Origin: a virus
Virus record (IMG/VR): IMGVR_UViG_3300028831_000274
Coordinates: 1-39,999 of that record
Strand: one strand, 5' to 3'
Length of the DNA: 39,999 nucleotides
The first letter of the stretch is position 1; each line of letters starts with the position of its first letter. The notes beneath the pieces are model-generated. The model was not told where the DNA came from, made no database searches, and saw only the letters and a list, made by a program, of their open reading frames with translations. Made by a program: the position numbers and the translations under genes. Shown here in pieces: positions 15,390-22,742 of the stretch.

Positions 15390-17830
15390 TACAACATCCT
15401 CCCTACAGGTGCGAATCCGGGCATCATGGCTTGGATATTGATCGTCGAACCCGCTTGCTGATTCAATAGACGGAATTGGATAAAGCGCCCTGTCTGATTG
15501 ATAAAGACCTTATACCACTTCTTGACACCTGTTTCGAATACCAAGTTAGTGCAGTTTCCCTCATATGGCACAGGTTGGCCTACATTGAGACGAGTCGATT
15601 GTTCAGTGTCATTGACAATGATCTGAATGGTTAATTTAGCAGGTACCTTCGATGCAACAATACCGCCAGCTGTATAAGGTGTAAATCCGGTGGAATCGAC
15701 GCCATTGAGAGAGAAACTAGTGTTATTTATGACTGTGATAAAGTAGAAGTTGTCGTTCACCTCAGTCATACCTTCAACATCGAATATCTCAATTTGAGTG
15801 CCACTCTTTAGTCCATGATTGACTGTAGTGGTAATCACCGCTGGATTGGCTTGTGTAATGTTCCTAATAGTAACTTGAGTGCGAAGATCTGTTTCAGTTG
15901 AGTCAACATACATGTAAAGCCATCCACAACGAACTTTTTTATCCCCATCAACATAGGGATTGAATTTTTTCGTCAATGCATTGAAAGGAATGACTCGAGT
16001 GGCTTCCCCCCCGGAAACATAGGCATCCCACGTAGAAGTACTTTCAACAGTTTTAAGCACAATTGTATTATGATTCGTGACAGAATCGACCTGAAATTGC
16101 TTGCCATTCACCTGGGTCATCCCCACAACGGCATCGAGGAAGATAAAGTCAGCCCCCATAGCCGGATCAACTTCTTGTTTGCCATAGTTTTGAAAGGCAG
16201 TTGTGATAGTTATTTGTTTATCTCCCGTAATAGCAATATCATAAATCGGCACCGGATTATCTTCGATCTCATTGATATTTAACTGCCAGATTTCTCCATG
16301 AGCCCCTCCACCAATAGAGATTGGATTGCCTTTGCTATAGGCAAAATGGTTCCAATCACCAAAAGCTTCTCCAAAAGTAGTCCAATTTTCATATCCGGTC
16401 CGTGCCACAGGGTCATAGAGAAGATCGTTCCATGTTACATCATATGCCTCAAAGAAAGTGCCCATGCAGCTGAGAGGTAGACGATAAATGCAAAAATTAT
16501 CTTCATCATAGTTGGTAACAAGGATTCTATTTGATGCTGCTTCTTGGGCCGTAGGATAGATAAGATAATGGTCTCGATCAGCATCTACTGTCCCCGCAAA
16601 AACAAGTTCAAAGTTTTCGGCATCGATATCATCGAAGGAGAAATTTGGAATGTTATCATCTTCCCTTTCCACTCGATAGCCATCACTGATAATCAAGCCT
16701 CTAGGAGAAGCAGCTGTGGTGCGGTTGAGATAGGTGATCACGCTGAAAGTGGCTTGAGAGCCTCTGGATTCGTCAATGCGGTCAATAACAAAAGGTGTAG
16801 TATCATTGCCGGTATATTTCATTGACCATGTAGCATTCTCAGTAAAAATAATCAAAGAATCACGATTAAAATCTGCTCCTTTAATCCATGATCCATCAGG
16901 AATGTCAATGAAGCCTGCTCCTGTGGCCGTATTATCAAAAACATCACTATTTGCTCCTGTTCCAGAAATTCGGACTCTTTGAGGATAAACTTGGCCATTC
17001 TCAGTTGTTCTTAGGAGAATAAGACGATCTTTAAAAACTACCATAAAAGAACAAGTTAAAGTAATAATGCCAGCTGGCAGAGTAGGCACATAAGGAATAA
17101 CGGCAGCACCATTATACAAGTAAATAGGATCAACGTTGTTACAAAAAAGAAGCCGGGGATTGTTGTTAGCATCAGGATAGTTAACCCAAGTAAAAAAGTC
17201 AAATGGACCTCCAGTGAATGTAAAGGGGTAAGGAGTTATATCATCAAGAGTGTTAGTATTGAAATTAAATATATTAATAAATTCCTCATCGGCCACTATC
17301 ATACGCTTAACATTCGTATTTTGAGTAATGTATTCAGCCACCATCATTACGGGCTCATCGGGCATAAAGCTATAGGTGACGGTTGGCTGAGTGACCGTAG
17401 GAGGGGCTGCAAACACTGCTGTAATCGCTCCAGTGATATAATCGACGGTTCCGGTACCATCACCCGTCAATGTACCGATAAGCCCAACGCCGTCATCTGT
17501 GAGCGTTTGGGCTGGGGTTCCACTTGTGACCACCACACTAGCTCGTCGGATTTGACCATTACCGGCCAATGTGAAAGTTGTATTGACTCCATCTAAAGTA
17601 CCAACCATGGCTACATCACTCTCTGTTCCAATAACACGAGATTCTGTATAAGGCTGACCTCCATGTCCACCAATGGCAAAATATTGATATCCTGGGCGCT
17701 TAGAGAGAGTTCCACGGTAGACAAAGCCGTCAAAGAGTTCTTGTTGCGCATCATCAGCATTCAGCCAAGGTTGAAGGCGGTTATTCAATCCTGTGGCATA
17801 GTTGGAAATGAGATAAGGCGTATAGTTCAT
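15389..17830 (-). CDS. Tail hub/stabilisation protein, P22 gp10-like
   Basis: 813 aa. It starts N-Y-T-P-Y-L-I-S-N-Y-A-T-G-L-N-N-R-L-Q-P-W, like P22-type tail accessory or hub proteins (first residues binding the head, then R-P-G-Y-Q-Y). A large beta-rich body follows. At about 640-720 is a small beta domain (A-N-P-A-V-I-T-T-T-V-N-H-G-L, then G-M-T-E-V-N-D-N-F-Y) that recurs in other proteins of this phage. A diverged copy may precede it (G-M-T-Q-V-N-G-K-Q-F). It forms one-base overlaps with both neighbours. The assignment rests on size, N-terminus and gene order. Confidence 0.68.
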   Translation of the reverse strand: MNYTPYLISNYATGLNNRLQPWLNADDAQQELFDGFVYRGTLSKRPGYQYFAIGGHGGQPYTESRVIGTESDVAMVGTLDGVNTTFTLAGNGQIRRASVVVTSGTPAQTLTDDGVGLIGTLTGDGTGTVDYITGAITAVFAAPPTVTQPTVTYSFMPDEPVMMVAEYITQNTNVKRMIVADEEFINIFNFNTNTLDDITPYPFTFTGGPFDFFTWVNYPDANNNPRLLFCNNVDPIYLYNGAAVIPYVPTLPAGIITLTCSFMVVFKDRLILLRTTENGQVYPQRVRISGTGANSDVFDNTATGAGFIDIPDGSWIKGADFNRDSLIIFTENATWSMKYTGNDTTPFVIDRIDESRGSQATFSVITYLNRTTAASPRGLIISDGYRVEREDDNIPNFSFDDIDAENFELVFAGTVDADRDHYLIYPTAQEAASNRILVTNYDEDNFCIYRLPLSCMGTFFEAYDVTWNDLLYDPVARTGYENWTTFGEAFGDWNHFAYSKGNPISIGGGAHGEIWQLNINEIEDNPVPIYDIAITGDKQITITTAFQNYGKQEVDPAMGADFIFLDAVVGMTQVNGKQFQVDSVTNHNTIVLKTVESTSTWDAYVSGGEATRVIPFNALTKKFNPYVDGDKKVRCGWLYMYVDSTETDLRTQVTIRNITQANPAVITTTVNHGLKSGTQIEIFDVEGMTEVNDNFYFITVINNTSFSLNGVDSTGFTPYTAGGIVASKVPAKLTIQIIVNDTEQSTRLNVGQPVPYEGNCTNLVFETGVKKWYKVFINQTGRFIQFRLLNQQAGSTINIQAMMPGFAPVGRML

Positions 17831-18441
17831 TATTGATGCCTATAATAGAGCTTATATGTCCAAGTTGCATTCAAATTGATATCATTAGCTGTATTAACGT
17901 TAGTTTTACCCATTAAATTCAAACCAGATGCTTCTGATCCTTTGGCAAAATTCACGATATAATTTAGATTGGTACTTGGTTCAAATTTTTCTACAGTTGC
18001 AAAACCCCACACAAGACTAGAATCTGAAACCCATACGCCAGGTTGGGCGTTTTTATCTATAAACATAAAAATATATCCGAAACAATTGGCTGGGACAGTG
18101 GCAATTGTTGTAAAGGAAGAACCATTAAGAGTAACGGTGCCATCCAATTCACGCCAATTAAGTTGCTTGGCAGCAACATTATCATAAAACCAAAGCTCAT
18201 TCACGGCATCCGTAGCCGTCTTGCCATACAGAATGGAGTTAGTTCCTGCGGGCACGGTTGTCGGATCAACTCGATTCGTCAATGTCACTTGAAGATGAGT
18301 CCCATCATTGGCAGCTGCCGTATCATTGAAGACGTGATCTGCAGCTTGGATTGTCTGGAGCCTTAGAAAGTTTGTGTTGTTCTGCGCCGGAAAAAGCCCT
18401 GGTGACTGGCTAGCATTAGGGACTATAACTGAGAATGTCAT
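17830..18441 (-). CDS. Tail structural protein, 203 aa
   Basis: Soluble, rich in Asn/Thr/Val, consistent with a beta-sandwich (segments S-S-F-T-T-I-A-T-V-P-A-N-C-F-G-Y-I-F-M-F, W-T-Y-K-L-Y-Y at the end). It sits between the gp4-like connector and the gp10-like hub, sharing a base with the latter. No family is recognised. A connector-adjacent structural protein is the likeliest role. Confidence 0.55.
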   Translation of the reverse strand: MTFSVIVPNASQSPGLFPAQNNTNFLRLQTIQAADHVFNDTAAANDGTHLQVTLTNRVDPTTVPAGTNSILYGKTATDAVNELWFYDNVAAKQLNWRELDGTVTLNGSSFTTIATVPANCFGYIFMFIDKNAQPGVWVSDSSLVWGFATVEKFEPSTNLNYIVNFAKGSEASGLNLMGKTNVNTANDINLNATWTYKLYYRHQ

Positions 18442-18442
18442 A

Positions 18443-19105
18443 TTAAAACTCCGGGGCTGGACGTTGATTTTGTTGTTGGCACCAAGTGCGCTGAACCACT
18501 AAATTCTTGTAGCGTTGATAAAGTGGGAAATATTTTTGATATTGGTCGATCTCGCCATAATCTCCGAAGATATCTAGCGCAGTGCTATAGACGATATAGC
18601 GATAAACATAGTCTTGCTTTAAGGCTTCACTAACGACATCTACTTGCCATTCCACCTGATAGGCTTCCATTTTAATGAGATATTCTGTGTCGGGTGGATT
18701 ACGGAAAATCAGCTCGTTGTTATAGTAGAGAACGTATGTGGGCCTAGAGGGCACATAAGTCTGTGTTTCTGGCCAGATCTGAAAGAACTCCTGCGGGCTT
18801 TGGTACCAGTAGACGAAGAAGCCATTGGCATAGCATGGAGGTTCAATAGTAGATGCCCCAACTTGTCCATTTGCCAAGTCTATTGTTTGCAAATCTATAG
18901 GAAAGGGGTCGGGGGAAGATGGGCTTAAGATAAACTCAAACCATGTTTTATTCTTAAAAAGTCTGACATCCTGGGTACTAATTAGCTGGATGTTATTTTG
19001 GAGATAGGTGGCCATAATCTGATCGGTGAAGAGTGGATCTGAGGCATCCACCCTTCCCGTAACATTTCTCAACATTGTGATTAAATCGCCTTGTGAGATT
19101 GCCAT
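18443..19105 (-). CDS. Head-tail connector, P22 gp4-like
   Basis: 220 aa. It begins with an amphipathic helix (Q-G-D-L-I-T-M-L-R-N-V-T-G-R), a beta section with Y-Y-N-N-E-L-I-F-R-N-P-P, and a helical C-terminus (Y-V-Y-R-Y-I-V-Y-S-T-A-L-D-I-F-G-D-Y-G-E). This layout and its place after the coat gene and before the hub resemble P22 gp4-like portal-attached adaptors. It is somewhat longer than P22 gp4. There is 1 nt between its stop and the next start. Confidence 0.6.
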   Translation of the reverse strand: MAISQGDLITMLRNVTGRVDASDPLFTDQIMATYLQNNIQLISTQDVRLFKNKTWFEFILSPSSPDPFPIDLQTIDLANGQVGASTIEPPCYANGFFVYWYQSPQEFFQIWPETQTYVPSRPTYVLYYNNELIFRNPPDTEYLIKMEAYQVEWQVDVVSEALKQDYVYRYIVYSTALDIFGDYGEIDQYQKYFPLYQRYKNLVVQRTWCQQQNQRPAPEF

Positions 19106-19112
19106 TTCTTAC

Positions 19113-19586
19113 CTATACCATATCCATCATCTGACAAGAGAAGCGGCTGCGTTCGCCTACTTGCTTAGTCTCTGTTTTAGTCGAGGTCCCATCTTCTACT
19201 TTTACTTCAGCAAAAATGGGTGTGCTAAGACGGTTTAAAAAGCGAATAACAGGCAAAGGAAGCTCGTAAGTGCAACCGGGCTTAAGTTGGCCAGTGTAGT
19301 CGATCTCTTTACTGCGTATCTTCAACTTCAAGACGTTCTCTGGTTGGTCAAAACGCTGAAATTTAATCTTGGCTTTGGGATGGAAAGATTCATCAGGTGA
19401 TCTGCATGGAATAGGAGGATCACACTTAGGATTCACTTTCTTAGCTTCTCTAAAAGCCTTGTGAGCATGCATATTCCATGTCGCAAAATCTTCTAGCGTT
19501 TTAATTTCGAATGTTTCAAAATCAAATGGCTTCTCTACTTGACTTTCTTCATCCTTGGAGTCTTTAGGGTCGTGTTTTCTATTCAT
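19113..19586 (-). CDS. Small head/tail protein, 157 aa
   Basis: The first 30 residues are acidic and likely disordered. The C-terminal half is beta-rich with Y-T-G-Q-L-K-P-G-C-T-Y-E-L-P-L-P-V-I-R-F-L-N and ends G-E-R-S-R-F-S-C-Q. I recall such proteins beside coat genes in related podoviruses, without an assigned function. A strong hairpin (19607-19626) separates it from the upstream gene. Confidence 0.55.
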   Translation of the reverse strand: MNRKHDPKDSKDEESQVEKPFDFETFEIKTLEDFATWNMHAHKAFREAKKVNPKCDPPIPCRSPDESFHPKAKIKFQRFDQPENVLKLKIRSKEIDYTGQLKPGCTYELPLPVIRFLNRLSTPIFAEVKVEDGTSTKTETKQVGERSRFSCQMMDMV

Positions 19587-19606
19587 TTGTCCTCATTGAG
19601 TAGAAA

Positions 19607-19634
19607 GGGGGTGCGCTAACACCCCCATTTTTTT
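19607..19634. terminator. Strong GC hairpin with T-tract
   Basis: GGGGGTG (19607-19613) pairs with CACCCCC (19620-19626), loop of 6, followed on the plus strand by ATTTTTTT. As written it is a textbook terminator for plus-strand transcripts, yet all neighbouring genes are minus. On the minus strand the hairpin is followed only by TTTCTACT, so there it may act as a partial terminator or an mRNA-end stabiliser between coat-proximal and tail genes. Confidence 0.6.
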
Positions 19635-20382
19635 AACCAATATCGCCTAGATTGAAATAGGCATTAAATTGGGTAGCTTGGAAATAAATAACGTCACCAT
19701 CAGCACCCATAACAGAAGTTCCAAGATGGAGCTGATACTGTATTGGGTAGTTGATGATCCCGTTATGTGGGATTGCAGGGTTTGTGGGTCTAGTCACATC
19801 ACCGAGCAACGGTCCAATCTTTGTCACCTGACCACTAGAGGTATAAGAACCAATAGTAGTGATGGGGACGCCAAAAGTGTCATAGAGTGAGAAAGTCGTT
19901 GCAGAGAGAACTTGAACAACAAAAACTGTGTTATTCACCTCTGGAGCAACGGTTCCAATGACTTTTGTGATAATCACGCGGTCATTGTTAGACAGATTAT
20001 GGCTTGTTGTAGTAGTTACCACAGCAGGAGTAGCCGTAGTAAGTCCACTAATAACCAAATGTTCATCTGTAAATCCTCCAGCGAGATTGTTAATGGTAAC
20101 ACCATTAGTCGTCTCAAGGGTGGATGTGAGGGTTGTAGTCCCTCTATTTATGATTAGAGCATCTCCTGCGGGGAAATCTCTAAACCAAACACCTTGCAAG
20201 TTGTTAGTGTCAGTTCCGTATTTGGTATAATTAAACCATTCGAACTTATCAGCTTGCCAAGGCAATACTAGGTCATAGGCAATACCACCTGAAATCAGGT
20301 AGCCGCCATATGTATTCGTCACATTGCTGAGTTCTCTGAGGCCAGAGTACACATTCAATGATGTTCCGATCGGTGCAGTCAT
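19633..20382 (-). CDS. Virion structural protein with FCCH-like beta domain
   Basis: 249 aa. N-terminal region with Y-G-G-Y-L-I-S-G-G-I-A-Y-D-L-V-L-P-W. The central domain (about 110-190) has the A-T-P-A-V-V-T-T-T-T-S-H-N-L-S-N-N-D-R-V pattern of the small domain found also in the hub and in the 153-aa protein at 29.6 kb. It lies 12 nt after the coat gene. It could be a decoration or head-stabilising protein. That is a guess from position. Confidence 0.6.
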   Translation of the reverse strand: MTAPIGTSLNVYSGLRELSNVTNTYGGYLISGGIAYDLVLPWQADKFEWFNYTKYGTDTNNLQGVWFRDFPAGDALIINRGTTTLTSTLETTNGVTINNLAGGFTDEHLVISGLTTATPAVVTTTTSHNLSNNDRVIITKVIGTVAPEVNNTVFVVQVLSATTFSLYDTFGVPITTIGSYTSSGQVTKIGPLLGDVTRPTNPAIPHNGIINYPIQYQLHLGTSVMGADGDVIYFQATQFNAYFNLGDIG

Positions 20383-20394
20383 TTTTCCCTCCTA

Positions 20395-21339
20395 TTACGG
20401 TAATGTTGCTCTCAGAGCTACGGCCCAGCTGTCATCCAAGAGAACAGCACCGAGACGGCCCTTCCAGCCCATTGTTTGTCTTTGATTCAAAGGGTCTTGA
20501 CCAGCGCCGAGAGGCTTTATGATCATTTCCATTGAAACATCATCGATAGTGATTCTACCGTATGCGTTTGCAGCTATCAGGAAGTCGTAGTAGACAGCTG
20601 GGCTTACTGTGTTGTCCACATAAGCTTCAGAAGTCTTAACGATTCTAACTTCGTCGCAAGAACCGAATTCAGCTTCGAGAACAGACTGTTGACGTGGATA
20701 GTCAGCTGTTGGCAGGAAGTTGCTCAGGTTTTTGTAGTTGCTACGTTGGGCTGTAGAGATGATAATCCAGTAAGCTGCCCAAACTGGTGCAGTACCGAAC
20801 TCGTTAGTACCTTCTTGGTGAGGCGACATCTTTTTACCGTTGTTGCCTTCGAGAAAGTCAATAGCCAGTTCAAGGTCAGTTGTGGTGACCTCTGTGATGG
20901 CATTGCCATTGACGCCGTTTAAGCAATCGATCTGAGCCGCTGTAGCAGCCAGCATATTACGAACTATTTTGTCGTATGTAGAAGCCATATTTTGGGCCAA
21001 CATATCGGCAACTTCATTCGCTGTTTGATCCTGGACGGTGATAATAACGTCGTCAGATAGCTCAACCACCTTGCCATATTGAGATACAACAGCGGTAATG
21101 TCGAACTTAGATACCTGTTCAGCTGCTGGGGTAACGCCTTCTGTCAAAGGTGTCAGAGCATCAGCCAGGTTGTCAAAACGTCTAAATAAGGCGTTTCGGG
21201 AGTTCTTTTGCGGTATTCTTCGCTCTTGGGCAAAATACCCGTGAACGTAGTAGGGCTGGTGACGATCCAGCAAAATATTGTCGAAGAACAAATTGACTTC
21301 TGGGTCAACTTGCACTGTCGTCGTAGTTCCTGTAGTCAT
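20395..21339 (-). CDS. Major capsid protein, N4-gp56 type
   Basis: 314 aa. It has the hallmark order of the N4-gp56 coat family: F-F-D-N-I-L-L-D-R (first helix), R-R-I-P-Q-K-N-S-R-N-A-L-F-R-R-F, L-T-P-L-T-E-G-V-T-P-A, then V-V-S-Q-Y-G-K-V-V-E-L-S-D-D-V, and A-Y-G-R-I-T-I. This is an HK97-fold coat protein that forms the icosahedral shell. Its ATG has AGGAG upstream. Two hairpins lie between it and the scaffold gene, perhaps tuning its expression. Best-supported structural gene together with TerL and portal. Confidence 0.88.
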   Translation of the reverse strand: MTTGTTTTVQVDPEVNLFFDNILLDRHQPYYVHGYFAQERRIPQKNSRNALFRRFDNLADALTPLTEGVTPAAEQVSKFDITAVVSQYGKVVELSDDVIITVQDQTANEVADMLAQNMASTYDKIVRNMLAATAAQIDCLNGVNGNAITEVTTTDLELAIDFLEGNNGKKMSPHQEGTNEFGTAPVWAAYWIIISTAQRSNYKNLSNFLPTADYPRQQSVLEAEFGSCDEVRIVKTSEAYVDNTVSPAVYYDFLIAANAYGRITIDDVSMEMIIKPLGAGQDPLNQRQTMGWKGRLGAVLLDDSWAVALRATLP

Positions 21340-21353
21340 TTTTTATCTCCTGC

Positions 21354-21402
21354 TGTCAAAAAATGTTTGACAACTAGGGCAAAAAATTAATCTGTCCTAG
21401 TT
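21354..21402 (-). promoter_or_regulatory. Pair of hairpins upstream of the coat gene
   Basis: On the minus strand, AACTAGG/CCTAGTT (21372-21378 with 21396-21402; 17-nt loop) and then TGTCAAA/TTTGACA (21354-21360 with 21366-21372; 5-nt loop) fill the scaffold-coat gap, ending just before the coat AGGAG. The first overlaps the scaffold stop codon. Likely roles are 5'-end stabilisation of a highly expressed mRNA or a processing site. No clear internal promoter is seen. Confidence 0.45.
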
Positions 21403-22057
21403 ATCCCCCGGACAGCATTTTCTGACGATATTCTCGGAACTCTTTCTTACCTTGGATGCTTTTGAGATAGTCCATGCCACCAGGTTGGGCCGATTTGCCA
21501 ACTTCTACTGGCGATCTCGGTTTAGCGGCGTTTTCGACTATCTTTTTGGCATCTTTTGGGCCAGTGGACTTATAGCTTGGTTTTTCTTCGACCAAATGCT
21601 TATAATCCTGCACTATCTCATAGGCGCGAGCGTAGCGGTTCAGAGCCGAATCTACAGAATTTGCCAACCAGGGCTTTTTCTTTAAAATCGAGTCGAGATA
21701 GATGTCTATCTCGTGAACAGCTTCAGGATTCATATCTTTGAACAATGTCTCCATGATCTCTCTTTTGGTCTGTTGAGTCACATCCTTGAGAGTCTGCTTT
21801 TCTACAAGTGCTGTAGGGTCATCAGGCTCTTGAGCTTTGGACTCCTTTTCCTTAAGGAGCTCTTGGTATAACAATTCCGCTTTAGCATCGGCTTGTTGGG
21901 CTTTTGCTTGGGCATCTTGCAGTTTCCTGCGTGTTGCTATCATTGCAGCCAGTGGAACCATCTTTGGCTCCTGGCCATCCTGAGGCTGAACTTCACCTTC
22001 TGGCAACTCGGAGACAGTGGCCTCTGGATTTTGTTCTTCTTGGTATTCTTCAGTCAT
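21401..22057 (-). CDS. Scaffolding protein
   Basis: 218 aa, acidic at the N-terminus (E-E-Y-Q-E-E-Q-N-P-E), with a Gln/Ala/Lys coiled coil at about 45-75 and a basic C-terminus (K-K-E-F-R-E-Y-R-Q-K-M-L). It is encoded directly upstream of the coat gene. Low hydrophobicity, helical content, the basic end and the position all match scaffolding proteins that guide procapsid assembly and leave or are degraded before packaging. Confidence 0.75.
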   Translation of the reverse strand: MTEEYQEEQNPEATVSELPEGEVQPQDGQEPKMVPLAAMIATRRKLQDAQAKAQQADAKAELLYQELLKEKESKAQEPDDPTALVEKQTLKDVTQQTKREIMETLFKDMNPEAVHEIDIYLDSILKKKPWLANSVDSALNRYARAYEIVQDYKHLVEEKPSYKSTGPKDAKKIVENAAKPRSPVEVGKSAQPGGMDYLKSIQGKKEFREYRQKMLSGG

Positions 22058-22077
22058 ATAACTCCCGTAATCTGCCC

Positions 22078-22461
22078 TTATGTGGGCATTAAAATTGTCT
22101 TCTTTTTAGCTCCCTTCTCGTTGGAGACACGAATAGATTTCCCTAGAGTGGGAAAGCTTAGTAGATCGCCTGGATGCATGACCCAGAGTAATTCCTTAAC
22201 CCCTCGCTTGTTGTCTACCTCATAAACGAAGGATTCTCTAATGACGCCCGGCTTCTCCATGCAGGCCTGTAAGAATGGCCTGACGATATCTTTGCCTTTG
22301 ACGCGTTCGATCTTAGCTTTTCCAAGAATCCAGTACTTATCGACGTGCTTATTGTCATTAAGGATCTTCTCGAGCTTTTTATTGAACTCCGAGGTAATTC
22401 CCTCTCGAGCCTCAATATGCTTCTCAAGTTGATGCTTAGGTGACGTTATGATTCCTGGCAC
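22078..22461 (-). CDS. Hypothetical protein between portal and scaffold
   Basis: 127 aa from a GTG start at 22461. It contains D-K-Y-W-I-L-G-K-A-K-I-E-R-V-K-G-K-D-I-V-R-P and ends with several Lys residues. No motif I can name. Tight spacing on both sides and position suggest a head-assembly or early-packaging accessory. The start is uncertain because no strong ribosome binding site precedes it. Confidence 0.5.
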   Translation of the reverse strand: MPGIITSPKHQLEKHIEAREGITSEFNKKLEKILNDNKHVDKYWILGKAKIERVKGKDIVRPFLQACMEKPGVIRESFVYEVDNKRGVKELLWVMHPGDLLSFPTLGKSIRVSNEKGAKKKTILMPT

Positions 22462-22469
22462 AATTGGTG

Positions 22470-22742
22470 TTACGATGGCTGACCTCTCAGTTTCTCTTTC
22501 ATCAATTGCTCGTCTTTATTGTGGCATGCTTTCATAGTGTCAGCATTTCCATAACCCGGTCCGATCTGAGAACCCTTCTTAGGTACTCTTAGCGGATTGG
22601 TTTTATGGCTATACTCACCATGAGCATCGCTACCAGCACTCCCGGATGGGGGATGATAGCCAGGCTGTTCTTGCCCGCCATATGTATTCATGTTCGGCAT
22701 CATTTTTGTTCCATGAGCCGTACCCTTCATTCCTTTAGCCAT
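22470..22742 (-). CDS. Small Gly/Lys-rich protein next to the portal
   Basis: 90 aa, likely disordered: M-A-K-G-M-K-G-T-A-H-G-T-K, Y-G-G-Q-E-Q-P-G-Y, G-Y-G-N-A-D-T and a basic end. Its start overlaps the portal stop by 8 nt. Short low-complexity proteins of this style are often found just after podovirus portal genes. Function unknown. Confidence 0.58.
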   Translation of the reverse strand: MAKGMKGTAHGTKMMPNMNTYGGQEQPGYHPPSGSAGSDAHGEYSHKTNPLRVPKKGSQIGPGYGNADTMKACHNKDEQLMKEKLRGQPS

